Assembly (NCBI RefSeq): GCF_905147045.1
Contig: NC_065891.1
Span: 12,533,001 to 12,597,000 of the forward strand
DNA length: 64,000 nucleotides
Source of the DNA: Nymphalis io
Taxonomy: Eukaryota; Arthropoda; Insecta; Lepidoptera; Nymphalidae
Reading direction: 5' to 3'
Position numbers and translations under genes: made by a program. The notes under the pieces were generated by a model. That model made no database searches. It saw only the letters and a program-made list of their open reading frames with translations, and had not been told where the DNA came from. Positions 12,405 to 24,148 of this stretch are shown here, one piece after another; within the stretch, counting starts at the first letter, position 1; each line of letters starts with the position of its first letter.

Positions 12405-12731
12405 TGGTGTTTTTAAGCCGAGATGGCCCAGTGGTAAGAACGCGTGAATCTTAACCGATGATCGTGGGTTCAAACCCGGGCAAGCACCACTGAATTTTTA
12501 TGTGCTTAATTTGTGATTGTAATTAATCTTGTGCTTTACGGCGAAGGAAAACATCGTAAGGAAACCTGCATGTGTCTAATTTTGCTGAAATTCTGCCACA
12601 TGTGTATTCCACCAAACCGCACTGGAGCAGCGTGGTGGAACAAGCTCCAAACCTTCTCCTCAAAAAGGGAGATTAGGCCTTAGCCCAGCAGTGGGACATT
12701 CACAGGCTGTTACTGTTACTGGTGTTTTTAA
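12405..12731 (+). mobile_element. Full-length family A SINE with 12-bp target duplication
   Basis: This is the best family A copy in the window. It has the tRNA-like head with A box (gatggcccagtggtaag) and B box (gggttcaaacccg), an unrelated body, and the 3' end gtgggacattcacaggctgt. The duplication tggtgtttttaa lies at 12405-12416 and 12720-12731. It has no coding capacity and would depend on LINE machinery. Confidence 0.93.
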
Positions 12732-12894
12732 TTATATTCTTAGTAAACCTTCGAGTATTTCGGCAATTAAAGTATATGAATTTGTTAGTGATTCTCTCAA
12801 ACTGAATTAGTCTTAGTTTTTAGCCTTTTTTGATTTAATTTAGCATATAACGATAAAGGCCTCTCAAAAATATCAGATAAAAAAAGAATAGGTT

Positions 12895-13330
12895 ATCCAA
12901 ACTAATATTATAAAGACGAAAGGGGGTTATTTTAGTTTTGTTTCGCTTTTACAACTTGTCACTTGCACACACGTTGTCGAGGTTACCTAAAACATGCTAA
13001 TCCCCTCAAACGGGTAAAGCCATACGCAGATTCTAAAATCAATTAAAATGTCTATCCCAAATTGTTATACAAATTTCAAGAAATGACACCATCAACAATT
13101 CTGCAGATAAACGGCTATGTTTCGTCATTTCGATCGAGTTTCATAAGTAAAGACATGTCGAGAGAAACCCAAATTTCGTATGCATCCGTGACTTGATCCT
13201 TGTTAGTTACATTTACGTTAAAGGAAAAGCCCATCGTTACTCGTATACGATCGAAATAAACCTTATATAACAAATAGCCTACCTTCGCCCGTCAATGCGC
13301 TGCGAACTATCTAAATTATTGTGTCCCTTG
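12895..13330 (+). repeat. Degraded dispersed repeat
   Basis: Starts with aaactaatattataaagacg and includes a later cgtatacgatcgaaataaa segment. It resembles the element at 12170-12330 but is badly decayed. Boundaries are uncertain. Confidence 0.3.
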
Positions 13331-13447
13331 TGCTTATAATTACAATGACTTACTAACCTTTAAAAGCTGAACGAAGCAATACAAATCGATGTTTGGTAGT
13401 ATTTTAGAATAGCTGTATTAAGTGTAACTCAAACGTAACTCCATAAA

Positions 13448-13735
13448 GCTCTTTTTTTATAAAATAGGTAAACGGACGGGCAATTGGGCCACCTGATGGT
13501 AAGTGGTCACCATCACCCAAAGACGCTATAAGAAATATGACCTAACATCGCCATTATGCTACAAACATTGGGAACTAAAATATTATATCTCTTGTGCATC
13601 AGTTTCATTGGCTCACTCACACTTCAAACCAGAATACAATACTATGTACTGCTGTTTATGCAGTATACTCGTATGTGAAGAGTAGGCGTTATCAACCTAA
13701 ATGCTTGCACAAAGTCCCACCAAGTACCAGGTTCT
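13448..13735 (-). mobile_element. Family B repeat, diverged
   Basis: Reverse-orientation family B with a residual A-tail side (ctttttttataaaataggta), gggccacctgatggtaagtg, ttggctcactcacacttcaa and gcttgcacaaagtcccacca. Two 60-codon frames over it are fortuitous. Confidence 0.8.
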
Positions 13736-14330
13736 ACCTGTACTACAAAATCAAATATACTCTATCCAAGCACTTTTGAACCGTCATGTTACAAAATTAA
13801 AATTAATTTAAAGTTCATCCGCAACTAACTACTAAGAAGTTATTCTATTCCATCAATAAAATAACATGGGTATATTAATTAAAGATAATTAAATTATTAT
13901 ATTTTATCCTGCATAAAATATAAACTCCACGCTTTTTACTACCTATAAAATCTTTTGTATAGTAATTTAAAGTATGTCGTTGAAATGTCACTTCTAATAG
14001 TGTGATTAAAATATCAACAAGAATATATGCGTTCTCTTTTTAATTAAAACAAACCTAGTTCACATTTAAAAGAATATTTATTTTTAATTATACTTTTTAT
14101 AAATTAAATATATATATATATAAAAGACATTCTATATTTGCACTACCCTATTTGTTTATTATTATAATCTATCTATCACAAGGTTGCCTGGAGAGATGGC
14201 TAGAGAGATAACACAGCTTCTGCACGCTTTTAACCTGCTGTATATCCTGTGCTCTGATGATATATTGTGCTTATGTGCAATAAAGTTAGCAATGATAGAG
14301 TTTATCTTATGGTATTAATACATACATGAC
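13736..14330. other. AT-rich intergenic DNA
   Basis: No recognised feature except short AT repeats near 14108. Confidence 0.35.
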
Positions 14331-14582
14331 GGGCCGGTTGGCGAGTTTGGTTAATACTTGCCTTTCACGCCGAAGGTTGTGGGTTCGATTCCCACCTACG
14401 GCAGACATTTGGGTGCATGAACATGTCTGTTTGTCCTGAGTCTGGGTGTAATTATTTATATAAGTAGGTATTTACAAAAGAAAGTTAGTATATGTAGTTT
14501 ATTAGCTGTCTGGTTTCCATAGTACAAGCTCTGCTTAGTTTGGGATCAGATGGCCGTGTGTGTATAATGTCCCAGTATATTA
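14331..14582 (+). mobile_element. Family D SINE
   Basis: A tRNA-like head has A box (gccggttggcgagtttgg) and a near-perfect B box (gggttcgattcccacc). A body follows (catgtctgtttgtcctgagt, ctgtctggtttccatagtac, gcttagtttgggatcagatg) that also occurs in reverse at 48929-49145. This is not a functional tRNA gene: no acceptor-stem pairing fits and the same body always follows. Confidence 0.75.
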
Positions 14583-14943
14583 TATTATATTTATTAAATA
14601 ATATTTACTATAATGTAATTGTCTACAGTGTTAATAATGAGATTTATATAGAAATATTGTCTCTCCGAAGTAGGTTAATCTGTTCAATTGTTAATTGCAA
14701 GCTGTATGGGTCGAATGCAAATCTGCCATATACTTACAATTATCACACAATTAAACTTACTAATATACATTGTATTCAATCTTCTCAGACCGCACTATAC
14801 ACAATACACTCAATACATACATGATAATACGGCTCAAAACCATTTACTTACATATGTATCTTTTAACATTATTTCCTCTTATATATATATTATTTATGCA
14901 ACAATATTTCTATTATATAAACTTTTTTAACTTAAATAAATAA
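14583..14943. other. AT-rich spacer
   Basis: No feature recognised. Two overlapping open frames here are AT-driven. Confidence 0.35.
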
Positions 14944-15360
14944 TTTTTTTCTATCGACTGTATCACGGCGAGTGCTCTGAGGAATTATTCTCTCTAATTC
15001 CTGCTTCCCCCTTCCTTCTTAAGTCCACGCGAGCTGGTTCTCGATGTCACCGCCTAACTGTGACATCAATTCCATCGCGAACAAAGAAATTTGGCAACTC
15101 CTTTCTTTGTCGCACTTCCAAAAAATGGAATTCCTTACCAGCTCACGTGTTCCCCTCCTCTTACAACCCTGGTTCCTTCAAACGAGGCGTGAAGAGGCAT
15201 TTTGCGGGCCGGCAAGGCGAAGGCGGCTAGTGCAGAACGTTTTTCCCGTCTGTACTGGCCGTCGTCGCGTTTGGACTCTACTACCACTTACCATCAGGTG
15301 GAGTAGAGTCATTTGCCCTCCCGGTGATATAAAAAAAATAAAAAAAATAAATAAAATAAA
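14944..15360 (+). mobile_element. 5'-truncated LINE (jockey/CR1-like) C-terminal end
   Basis: Frame +1 from about 14953 reads FYRLYHGECSEEL, then SRTKKFGNSFLCRTSKKW and NSLPAHVFPSSYNPGSFKRG. This is the conserved C-terminal tail of a jockey/CR1-type reverse-transcriptase ORF. A short 3'UTR (ctaccacttaccatcaggtg) and an A-rich tail follow. Related ends lie at 19820-20062, 21586-21935 and 58757-59740. The ORF that starts at 15044 is in the wrong frame. Confidence 0.85.
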
Positions 15361-15572
15361 CTTTTTTTTTATTAACTTAGATAAAGTAACGAATGAACTA
15401 GACTTGCTTAGTATTTCTAATTACTATCAATGTTCACCGGATAAATGTTATCATATAGTAGGTGGTTACCTATCCAATACAACAATACATCCAGTGTAAG
15501 TACATTAAGAGCCTTTACGTAAATGTTAGGAGCATAAATAAAAATTTTGATTAATTTGTTGCCTTTTTAAAC

Positions 15573-16671
15573 ATGCTTAAGTTTGATACGGACATCTTTA
15601 TTTTAAGTGAGTGTTGGCTAAAAATTGTACCTCAAATACCACAACTCGATGGCTACAACTACTATCACACCGTAAGTAATAAGCTACAACATGATGGGAT
15701 AGTGATGTATGTTAGGCACGAATTGAAGTACTCGGTGTGGGAACCACGCTTTAAAGATGGTAACTGTCTGATCTGCCCTGTTGAAAATAAAATTGCGTTT
15801 ATTTGTATCTATCATTATCCATCTTATTTTAATATAGATAATTTCATTAATCGTTTAACTAGCATAATATCCCGTTTAAGTATGTTTTGTAACATTGCCA
15901 TGATAGGCGATATAAACTTAGAAATAAAAAACCAAAGTGTTGACAGACGCTCACATTACTACCTCAATTCTACAGTGGGCATCGGTTTGTTACCGGCATA
16001 CACATATCCTACAAGAAACAGTAATTGTCTTGATCATATCTTTTTAATAAAGTCGAGATGGCCCAGTGGCAAGAACGCGTGAATCTTAACCGATGAACGT
16101 GGGTTCAAACCCGGGCAAGCACCTCTGGATTTTCATGTGCTTAATTTCTGTTTATAATTCATCTCGTGCTTTTCGGTGAAGGAAAACATCGTGAGGAAAC
16201 CTGCATGTGTCTAATTTCATCGAAATTCTGCCACATGTGTATTCCACCAACCCGCATTGGAGCAGCGTGGTGGAATAAGCTCCAAACCTTCTCCCCAAAA
16301 AGGGAGAGGAGGCCTTAGTCCAGCAGTGGGACATTAACAGGCTGTTACTGACTGATATCTTTTTAAAAACGAACTTGGCATCCAAAGCCTTTGTCTTTGA
16401 CTGTCCGATAGCACATCATTTTCCTATTATGCTATGTGTTGATTATGTATACTCACGTTCTTCTAATTACACACCAAGTACATTTAAAGCTGACTTTGAT
16501 GCTATGAAGCTAGCCCTTGACAACATAGACTATTCTCCCGTTATGTGCTCTATAGATGCAAATGAGGCGACCTACCAATTAATTTCATTAATTAATAACG
16601 CTATAAGCACTCACACAAAAATGACTATCACACATGTAAAAGAATTATTCTACAGCCCTGGATCACCCTAG
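15573..16671 (+). pseudogene. LINE endonuclease domain, split by a SINE
   Basis: Two open blocks (15573-16047 and 16367-16671) belong to one frame. When the SINE plus one copy of its target duplication is removed, the frame passes from DHIFL into KTNLASKAFVFDC without loss. The endonuclease was therefore open when the SINE landed. It would nick target DNA to prime reverse transcription. A frameshift follows at about 16660. Confidence 0.85.
16036..16366 (+). mobile_element. Family A SINE inside LINE, 12-bp target duplication
   Basis: Full head with A box (gatggcccagtggcaag) and B box (gggttcaaacccg), complete body, and the 3' end gggacattaacaggctgtta. The direct repeats atatctttttaa are at 16036-16047 and 16355-16366. 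Insertion postdates the LINE. Confidence 0.92.
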
Positions 16672-16905
16672 GTTTGCTATGGTGTATGCGTAATAGAGAC
16701 AATATGCATAGAAAATTACGGAATGATGCTGAAAATTACATTCTCATGGTAACTTATTCAAAGATACCGTAATTCTCTTAACAATCTCCTGCATAAATTA
16801 AAACGTAAATACCAAAATAATGAGTTTAAAAAGGCGAAAAATGATAGAAAAACTACAAACACTACTCAGCAAGTAGAACCTCCCCGTGCACTCGTTCACC
16901 CCGTG

Positions 16906-18442
16906 TTCTATAAATAGGTAGCCTTCGAATAATAACATTCAATTATTATTTTCATAGAACGTATACCATAATTATGGATTTACATTCACATGGCTGACAG
17001 GTAACGAGGCAAAAATATATTGCATAGCGTGTGTATCTGTGTATCAAATTTAATGAGAATCGATTTTATAATCAATACAAGAACTGGATTTTTGAATAAT
17101 CGATACTACAAATAGATATATATTTAAACATGTATGAGGCAAAAAAAATTTGTAAAACAATGTCTTCCATTCAAGGTCGTCTTCAAAATAATCGAATTAA
17201 AAAGTTGCCATGTGAATATTCTATTTTGGTTTAAATATTGTAAGATTGGTGCATAACAGATAAATTTTCCACTAAGCCGAGATGGTTTAGCGGTTAGAAT
17301 ACGTTAATATTACGCGTTGATTATGAGTTCAAACCTAGAAAAACACAACTGTGTTTTCATTATATTTTAATTTTAAACTCCAAACCACCTCTTTAAGAGT
17401 GAGAGGAATCCTAAGCCAATGTGACATGCACAGACTAGTACTTGCTTTTATATAATACATAACTATGGAGGTAAGGCTTTGTGCAAGCTAACCTACACAG
17501 TACCACCCACTCATCATAATATATTCTACTGCCAACATTATTACTCAGTATTGCTGTGTTCCGGTTTAAATGGCAAGTGAGTCAGTGTAACTACAGGCAT
17601 ACCGAATATAAAATAACATAGAACATAGTTCCCAATGTTATGTTATGTAAGGGCGCATTGGCTATGTAAGGGATGTTTAATATTTTTTACAGCACCAATA
17701 TCTATATATCTAAATATATAATCTATGGATGCCGTCCGTCCGTGGATGCCGGCGTTTAATGCTATTAAAATTTGGGTCAATTTTAATAGCATATCAGTAC
17801 CAGATTAAGCAAGCGCGGGGCCCGTAGCAAATTCTTTCGAAGGGCCCTTGATCTGCTATAGCTTCTTAAGTATAAAGTGTCAATAAGATTATAAAACTTA
17901 AAAGGTTGAACCACTGAATTTTCAATAGACAAAATACGTCATTAGCTCGTGCGCACCATCAAAGTACCTCGACAAAAAATTAAATAAATCCGTTAAAATC
18001 TTAATAATTTATTTGAATGAATTTGAATATGGTCTTTAGAATTAAAATAGTATGTCAACTGACGACCAGTCTGCCTGTATTGTAGTGCAAATGTCAGCCG
18101 TCAATACATTAATGTCCTAACGACAAGTCTGCCTGTATTATAGTGCAAATGTCAGCTGTCATTATAGTGATGTCCTGATGACAAGTCTGTCTGTATTATA
18201 GTGCAAATATCAGCCGTCAATATATTAATGTCCTGATGACCAGTCTGTCAATATTACAGTGTAAATGTCAGCTGTCAATATAATGATGTCCTGACGACAA
18301 GTCTCCCTGTATTACAGTGCAAATGTCAGTTGTCAATATATTAATGTCCTGATGATCTGTATCTCATTATTACAGTGCAAATGTCAGCTGTCAATATAAT
18401 GATGTCCTGACGACAAGTTTGCCTGTAATACATTGCAAATGT
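16906..18442 (+). repeat. Minisatellite-bearing composite, copy 1
   Basis: The order is: a unique segment (16906-17275), a degraded family A-like SINE (about 17276-17450), a degraded family B piece (17461-17700), and a 14-bp inverted repeat (17759-17772 with 17779-17792). A ggggcccgtagc block (about 17815-17860) and a 58-bp tandem array (about 18051-18440) follow. The same order recurs at 24497-26612 with high identity. At its right edge the array passes straight into LINE RT sequence at gtcagggc. Confidence 0.85.
18051..18440 (+). repeat. 58-bp minisatellite, about 6.7 units
   Basis: The landmark tgtcc recurs at 18113, 18171, 18229, 18287, 18345 and 18403, a constant 58-base step. Units carry tgtcagctgtcaatataat (with a cagctg core) and gacgacaagtctgcctgta. 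Variants alternate between neighbouring units. Confidence 0.93.
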
Positions 18443-19430
18443 CGTCAGGGCAAGGCAACATACTAGGGCCTACACTGCCAGTTGTATATAAATGACCTAT
18501 GCAAACTTAATATTCCAAACTGTAGTATCTTTTCGTATGCCGATGATACCGCTCTTCTGGTATATGACAGTAACTAGAAGAGTGCCAAGCAGCACGCTCA
18601 AAAAGCACTTACTATAGTATCTCGCTGGCTCTCAATCAACTTACTAACTGTGAATGCTCAAAAAACATAAATCCTTCCCTTTTTAGAACATCAGTTTCTT
18701 CAGTTCCTCCAGAATATTCTAATATCATTGCTCATACCTGTCTCGTCCCATGCCCTACCTGTGGTTGTCCACCCCTTAGCATTGTTTCTAGCGTGAAATA
18801 TCTTGACATTAAGATCGATTCCAACTTAAAATGGAATTTTCTAATTGAAGATTTAATAAAAAGGGTACGAAAATTAACTTACATATTTAAGACCATAAGA
18901 CACCTGAACGAGCCTGAAATTGTAAAAACTGTCTACCTTTCCTTGTGCCAATCTGCTCTGACTTATTGCATCCCGAATTGTGAGTGGAGCTGGACAGACT
19001 ATAATACTGAACTTAGAATGAGCCCAAAGAACCATTTTAAAAATAATGACCCATAAACATACCTGGCACTACACAGCTGTTTTCAGAATGCCAAGTTTTA
19101 ACTGTCAGACAACTTTATATCCTTCGGACTATTCTGCGAAAACATGCTGCCCTACCTTTTGATTCGGCTGCCCCAGCAAGACGTCGTGCTTATATGTCCA
19201 ACTGTTAAATGTAAAACGGCATCCGCAAAGCACCAATTTGCTTCCCTCTCCGCTAAACTTTACAATAGGATTCATAAGAAAACCACTGCTTGTCTCCTGA
19301 AGTTGTCTTATTTTGACAGAAAATCTTTTGAAATAAATCAAAGTATTTTTGGGCATGTTGATTACAATTATAAATGCAAACAAGCACACACACACATATA
19401 TATACAAAAACACGCGTAAGAACATATTAT

Positions 19431-19819
19431 TATTAATTGTTTTATATCCCTTCTTATTTTCCTTCGTTTCTTAAATATATATATATACATTACTACGCCT
19501 TTAAAGGTATCTAGGAATCTAATCTAGTGTGCAATGAATTGTCGAGGAATCGCTGACTCTGATAGTACAATTTATATTAGTTTCGGAGTCAGAGGTCACC
19601 ATCAGTGTTGCTAATGTAAATAAAAACCCCAGATTTAGATAACACTGCAAACAAATTATGTACATGATTCTTTTGGGTGTAAATAAAAAAATATTATTAT
19701 TATATATCCATCAATCCTTGAAGCAACTTGATGGAATAAGTCCCTTCAATTCAAAGAAAGAGGCCTTAGCTGTAGGATATTTTCGTTGTTACTTTGACAC
19801 TACTTATACATAATTATAT
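19431..19819. other. Spacer between LINE remnants
   Basis: Includes AT and tatata runs and no recognised feature. Confidence 0.35.
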
Positions 19820-20062
19820 TAAAGAAATTTGGCAACCCCTTTCTTTGTTTGGAAGTGCGTTCCAAAAAATGGAATTCCTTAATAGCTCACGGATTCCCCT
19901 CCTCTTCCGGGTTCCTTCAAACGAGGCATGCTCTTACGGGCCGGCAAGGCGGGGGCGGCTAGTGCACAACATTCTTCCCGACTGTCATGGCCGTCGTTGC
20001 GTTTGGACTCTACTACCACTAGGTGGAATAGAGTCATTTGCCCTCCCGGAAATATAAAAAAA
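19820..20062 (+). mobile_element. 5'-truncated LINE C-terminal end
   Basis: Starts at aaagaaatttggcaacccct, continues through tccaaaaaatggaattcctt and the ccggcaaggcgggggcggct block, and ends ctcccggaaatataaaaaaa. It is more decayed than the copy at 14944-15360, with deletions in the Phe-Pro-Ser region. Confidence 0.8.
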
Positions 20063-20274
20063 TAAATTGTAACTATTTAATTTACACGGATTTACATTAT
20101 GATGTCATTTTTTCTACATCTATGAATCCTATGTATCTTGTAATATATAAGCACGGTTCAGTATTTTCCAATCCACTTAGACTTACATACATATTCAATT
20201 TAATTATAATTTCATATGCCCTGTTCAATGTAATGAGATGATTACATAAGTATTTTATTATTAAAGTACTTGAC
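20063..20274. other. AT-rich spacer
   Basis: Nothing recognised. Confidence 0.3.
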
Positions 20275-20380
20275 TAGTAAAGTGGCTTACTTGGCTCGCT
20301 TCAACTTTTAAACAGTAGATCTCGAGGTTCGGGTTCCGGCTGGGGCAGAGACATTCTCAGTAGCAAACTGGAGTTAGGAT
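20275..20380 (+). mobile_element. tRNA-headed SINE fragment of another type
   Basis: Contains a B-box-like gaggttcgggttccggctgg and cattctcagtagcaaactgg, the latter shared loosely with family C bodies. The upstream A-box region is poor. Confidence 0.35.
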
Positions 20381-21453
20381 TGACATTTTATATTTGAAAT
20401 CATTATGCTATAATTAAGTTTAAATGGCTTCGCATTCGATATCATCAATATATATGACGCAAAATAAATATTGACGAAAACACACAAACAAAAAACATTC
20501 TTAGAATCATTCTAAAAACACAGATACGAATTTTGTATATATTAAAATGTGGAAATATATGAAAGTAGGAAGTTAATAACGAACAACGATACTTGAACGT
20601 AGATTGACCTTGAGTGAATAGAACGATCATTAACCGATACTTACGTCTGTCTTCTTCGTAATAGAACGATCGGATTGTAAGATATCATTTGAATATATAC
20701 TATATAGTTATTACTATATAGGAAATGTCAAGACCATACCATGAATATAAATATTTCTCGCATATTTAAGAGGGGATATAAAGCAAGATTGTTAATCTTT
20801 CATCTACTTCAAATATAAAAATAAAACATTGATTGTTCTGTTTTATATTTTCAAGATTTATGTATATTTAAAAACATAAAAAAGTCTCGATAGAAATATA
20901 ACACGAAATGTCCTCTAATCATATTTTTTTTTTATTTACAATCGTGATTCTGAATGTTATTTATTCGATGGATAATTAATTATATTTAAAAAAAAAGTAG
21001 GGCTGGGCTGGATTTATTGTAAAACCCTTTCGTTTTATATGTATAACGATAAAAAGCTTTGGCGCGTACTACATTTTCATTCCACGAAAAACTACATCTC
21101 CTGTCGCATCTTACCAATACTTATATAAACTATATTTGTTTATTTGTAATAAATTATAAACATAATTATATGTGTTTCTTAAATCAGTCGCTGTAGCGCT
21201 GTTGAGACGAGAGGAACACTAAAATGTTGCCAACGGCGCCATACCATACTCGTCAGCATATTATGTGCATTGCTAAATATGTTATTCGAAAAATTGTAAA
21301 TAATAAATATCTTAAAGCTTATGCGATTATACAAGAACTCTTAGTAAAATAATATATTATGTTAATTAATTTCAACTTAAGTACTTATCTCAATTTATTA
21401 ACATACATATCGACATTCAAATGTATTATTTTGGTTTAATTACAGATTGTTTC
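20381..21453. other. AT-rich intergenic DNA
   Basis: No gene or recognised repeat over about 1 kb. Confidence 0.35.
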
Positions 21454-22127
21454 GTCATCAGTAACTGTACAGTAACAGCCTGTGAATGTCCCACAGCTGG
21501 CCTAAGGGCTCCTCTCCTTTATTTGAGGAGAATGTTTGGAGCTTATTCCACCACGCTGGTCCAATGCGGTATGGTGGAATACACTTTTTTTTTTATATGC
21601 GCCGGGATGGCACATGACTCTACTCCACCTGATGGTAAGTGGTAGTAGAGTCTAAACGACGTTCATAAACGACGGCCAGTACAGTCGGGAAGAATGTTCT
21701 GCAGTAGCCGTCCCCGCCTTGCCGGCCCGCAAGATGACTCTTCACGCCTCGTTTGAAGGAACCCGGGTTGTAAGAGGAGGGGAACACGTGAGCTGGTAAA
21801 GAATTCCATTTTTTGGAAGTGCGACAAAGAAAGGAGTTGCCAAATTTCTTTGTGCGCAATGGAATTGATGTCACAGTTAGGTGGTGACATCGAGAACCAG
21901 CTCGCGTGGACTTAAGAAGGAAGGGGGAAGCAGGCAGAATTTCAGTGAAAGTAGATACATGCAGGCTTCTTCACGATGTTTTCCTTCACCGTTAAGCACG
22001 AGATGAATAATAAATATAAATTAAGCACACAAAAATTCATTGGTGCTTGCCCGGGTTTGAACCTACGATTATCGGTTAAGATTTACACATTCTAACCACT
22101 GGGCCATCTCGGTTTTTGTCATCAGTA
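21454..22127 (-). mobile_element. Family A SINE split by a LINE fragment
   Basis: The SINE runs in reverse from acagcctgtgaatgtccc (about 21475) to its head ending gggccatctcgg (about 22112). Direct repeats gtcatcagta lie at 21454-21463 and 22118-22127. A LINE end interrupts it at 21586-21935, within the sequence that normally reads gaatacacatgtggcagaat. Confidence 0.88.
21586..21935 (-). mobile_element. 5'-truncated LINE end nested in a SINE
   Basis: Read on the - strand it encodes SRCHHLTVTSIPLRTKKFG, then NSFLCRTSKKWNSLPAHV and PSSYNPGSFKRGV, followed by the 3'UTR and a poly(A) seen as tttttttttt at 21586. It is the same family as 14944-15360. A few SINE bases (atgtg) are missing at the junction instead of being duplicated. 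Confidence 0.88.
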
Positions 22128-22593
22128 CAATGTAAATTTTATTGGTAAAATTTTAGCCGCACATACTAACAGGTGAAGTTTAATAATAATAATAAAATTA
22201 CAAATCACGACCGCGTTGAATGAATGCAGCAGCATCGTTTTCCCGTTTAAATAATTACATAACAATTTACTGGATGTTATTTTAAAATTATATTAAAGTT
22301 ATTCTCATATAACAAAATAATATTTAATCATAGGTATCTTGTAAGAGTTAGATAAAACGAAGCTAATAAATGTATATATTTATAACTTATGTTTTTTTTT
22401 TAATAATTGCAACATTGATTAATAGTTTTAGCAATATGGTAATAAGTAAGATGGTATACCTGCCAGTGTGCAGTCATATTTGTGTCTAGAAAGATTATGA
22501 TTAAGATGTAAACCATTTCTTATATTGTCATATTGTCTATTCTCTGTTGTTATTCTGGTATAATATGATGTCACATGAGTTTTTTATTACATT
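22128..22593. other. AT-rich intergenic DNA
   Basis: Nothing recognised. Confidence 0.3.
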
Positions 22594-22868
22594 CAGTAAC
22601 AGCCTGTTAATGTCCCACTGCTGGGTTAAGGCCTCCTCTCCCTTTTGAGGAGAAGGTTTGGAGCTTATTCCACCACGCTGCTCCAATGCGGTTTGGTAGA
22701 ATACACATGTGGCAGAATTTCAATGAAATTAGACACATGCAGATTTTCTCACGATGTTTTCCTTCATCGTTAAGCACGAGATGAATTATAAACACTAATT
22801 AAGCACATGAAAATTCAGTGGTGCTTGCCCAGGTTTGAACCCACGATCATCGGTTAAGATTCACGCGA
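22594..22868 (-). mobile_element. Family A SINE lacking the A-box end
   Basis: Reverse copy from acagcctgttaatgtcccac to the B box (aggtttgaacccacg) and ttaagattcacgcg. The outer head is replaced by a T/G-rich run. Confidence 0.85.
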
Positions 22869-23880
22869 TCTTTTTTGTTATTTTTTTGTTGTTGTTTTGT
22901 TTCATTTTTATTACATTAGCTCACTCAATATTAAAGATGGAAGACTATACAGATGATGGACAGATGATTTGATAGTAGAATACCTTAAACTTAATGTGAC
23001 GGGAGTGTACAAACATCCACAGGACACACTAGAAGTTTTCAGTACATGTTGCGATTTAAAAAAATAAATAAATAAATAAGTAGGGACAAATTTTAATGAA
23101 TATTATGTGATAAATTTATATGTTAAATTTATAAATATTATTGATTTATTATTATTTGTAAGACTTCATTCAATTGAATCTGTTTAATTGAACCTGGAAA
23201 TGTTGTCAACACACGACACTATCGTTATCACATGCGCGCAGAATCCAAAGTTTCCCGTAAACGTAGCTGGAATCATATGCAGCAATCATATCCTCGAAAT
23301 TATTACCAAGTGTTATTTAAGTTTAAGTCTTTACATCATCATCATTCAACTAATCGCGGCTGCTTGACATGCTTCTCTCAAAATACGTCCATTCATCGTA
23401 TCTAAAGTCCATAAACCGAAGTCAACAATTACCATTAAAGTTATTCGCCTGTCTTTCTTCTGATATTCTGATATAAATCGTGGTTTACGTCAACCGCAAG
23501 CCGCTTCTGCAGTTTTTCTATTTTTCTAGAAATAAATGGAAATTAAGAATTATTTCCAAGCGAATACGACCGTATATAATTATGTGATTTAATTTAAGCG
23601 AAATAAAAAGTTGTTTTACGATTCAAATTATGATAACTTGTTCGACTACTTTTACGCATGTTTTAAATATAATATGTATATTGTGCCTCGAAAGATTTTG
23701 ATTTGAAAAACTAATATAGTTAATTGGATTCATTGCAAAACGTTCTTATATAACAGTAATATTAATATTATTATTTTATTCTATGCTTAATTTGTCTTGT
23801 AAAGTTACGATTCAAATGTGCTTGTAAAAAGCTACTTAATATAAAAAGTTATTTTATTATAATACTTGAGGTATATAAAT
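22869..23880. other. AT-rich intergenic DNA
   Basis: Starts with a ttgttgttgttttg tract. No gene or dispersed repeat was recognised afterwards. Confidence 0.35.
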
Positions 23881-24148
23881 GAGATGGCTGAGATGACCGA
23901 TGATTGAGGTTTCAAACTCGGGCAAGCACCACTGAATTTTCATGTGCTTAATTTGTGTTTATAATTCACCTCGTGCTTGATAGTGAAGGAAAAAATCGTG
24001 AGGAAACCTGCGTGTGTCTAATTTCACTAAAATTCTGCTACATGTATATTCCACCAACCCCCATTGGAGCAGCATGGTAGAATAAGCTTAAAACCTTCTC
24101 CTCAAAAAAGGAGAAGAGGCCTTAGCTCAGCAGTGGGACATTTAAAGG
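23881..24148 (+). mobile_element. Family A SINE
   Basis: A shortened head (gatggctgagatgaccgatg) lacks the segment between the boxes. B box gtttcaaactcggg, the body and the 3' block cttagctcagcagtgggaca are present. Confidence 0.85.

Larger units (their letters stand above)
15361..19430 (+). mobile_element. Broken non-LTR retrotransposon (LINE), EN to RT C-terminus
   Basis: Coding remnants follow LINE order. An AP-endonuclease domain (from about 15480 to 16480) includes DTDIFILSECWL, HDGIVMYVRHEL, the MIGDIN motif carrying a catalytic Asp, and NCLDHIF carrying the catalytic His. A linker (RNRDNMHRKL, out of frame after 16671) follows. After a large interruption comes a reverse-transcriptase core (ILGPT, LYINDL, FSYADDTALLVYD near 18490-18570, so the YADD centre is kept). 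A thumb/C-terminal region follows (YLDIKIDSNLKW, 18793-19056, and SAKLYNRIHKKTT, near 19144-19420). It is interrupted by a SINE at 16048-16354 and by a minisatellite composite at 16906-18442. The composite replaces the RT fingers and first palm motifs. Several frameshifts and stops make it non-functional. Confidence 0.85.

Noticed and set aside
12416..12480. tRNA gene at the start of family A
   Set aside because: Head of a SINE with target duplications and more than ten relatives in the window.
14331..14410. tRNA gene
   Set aside because: A and B boxes are good, but the sequence is the head of a dispersed SINE with a constant body, seen again at 48929-49145, and no cloverleaf acceptor stem closes.
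15044..15499. 151-codon ORF starting at 15044
   Set aside because: It is in the wrong frame of the LINE C-terminal end. The conserved protein is read in the frame that starts upstream near 14953.
18051..18440. CRISPR-like array
   Set aside because: Units are contiguous 58-bp tandem repeats without unique spacers, in a eukaryotic genome.
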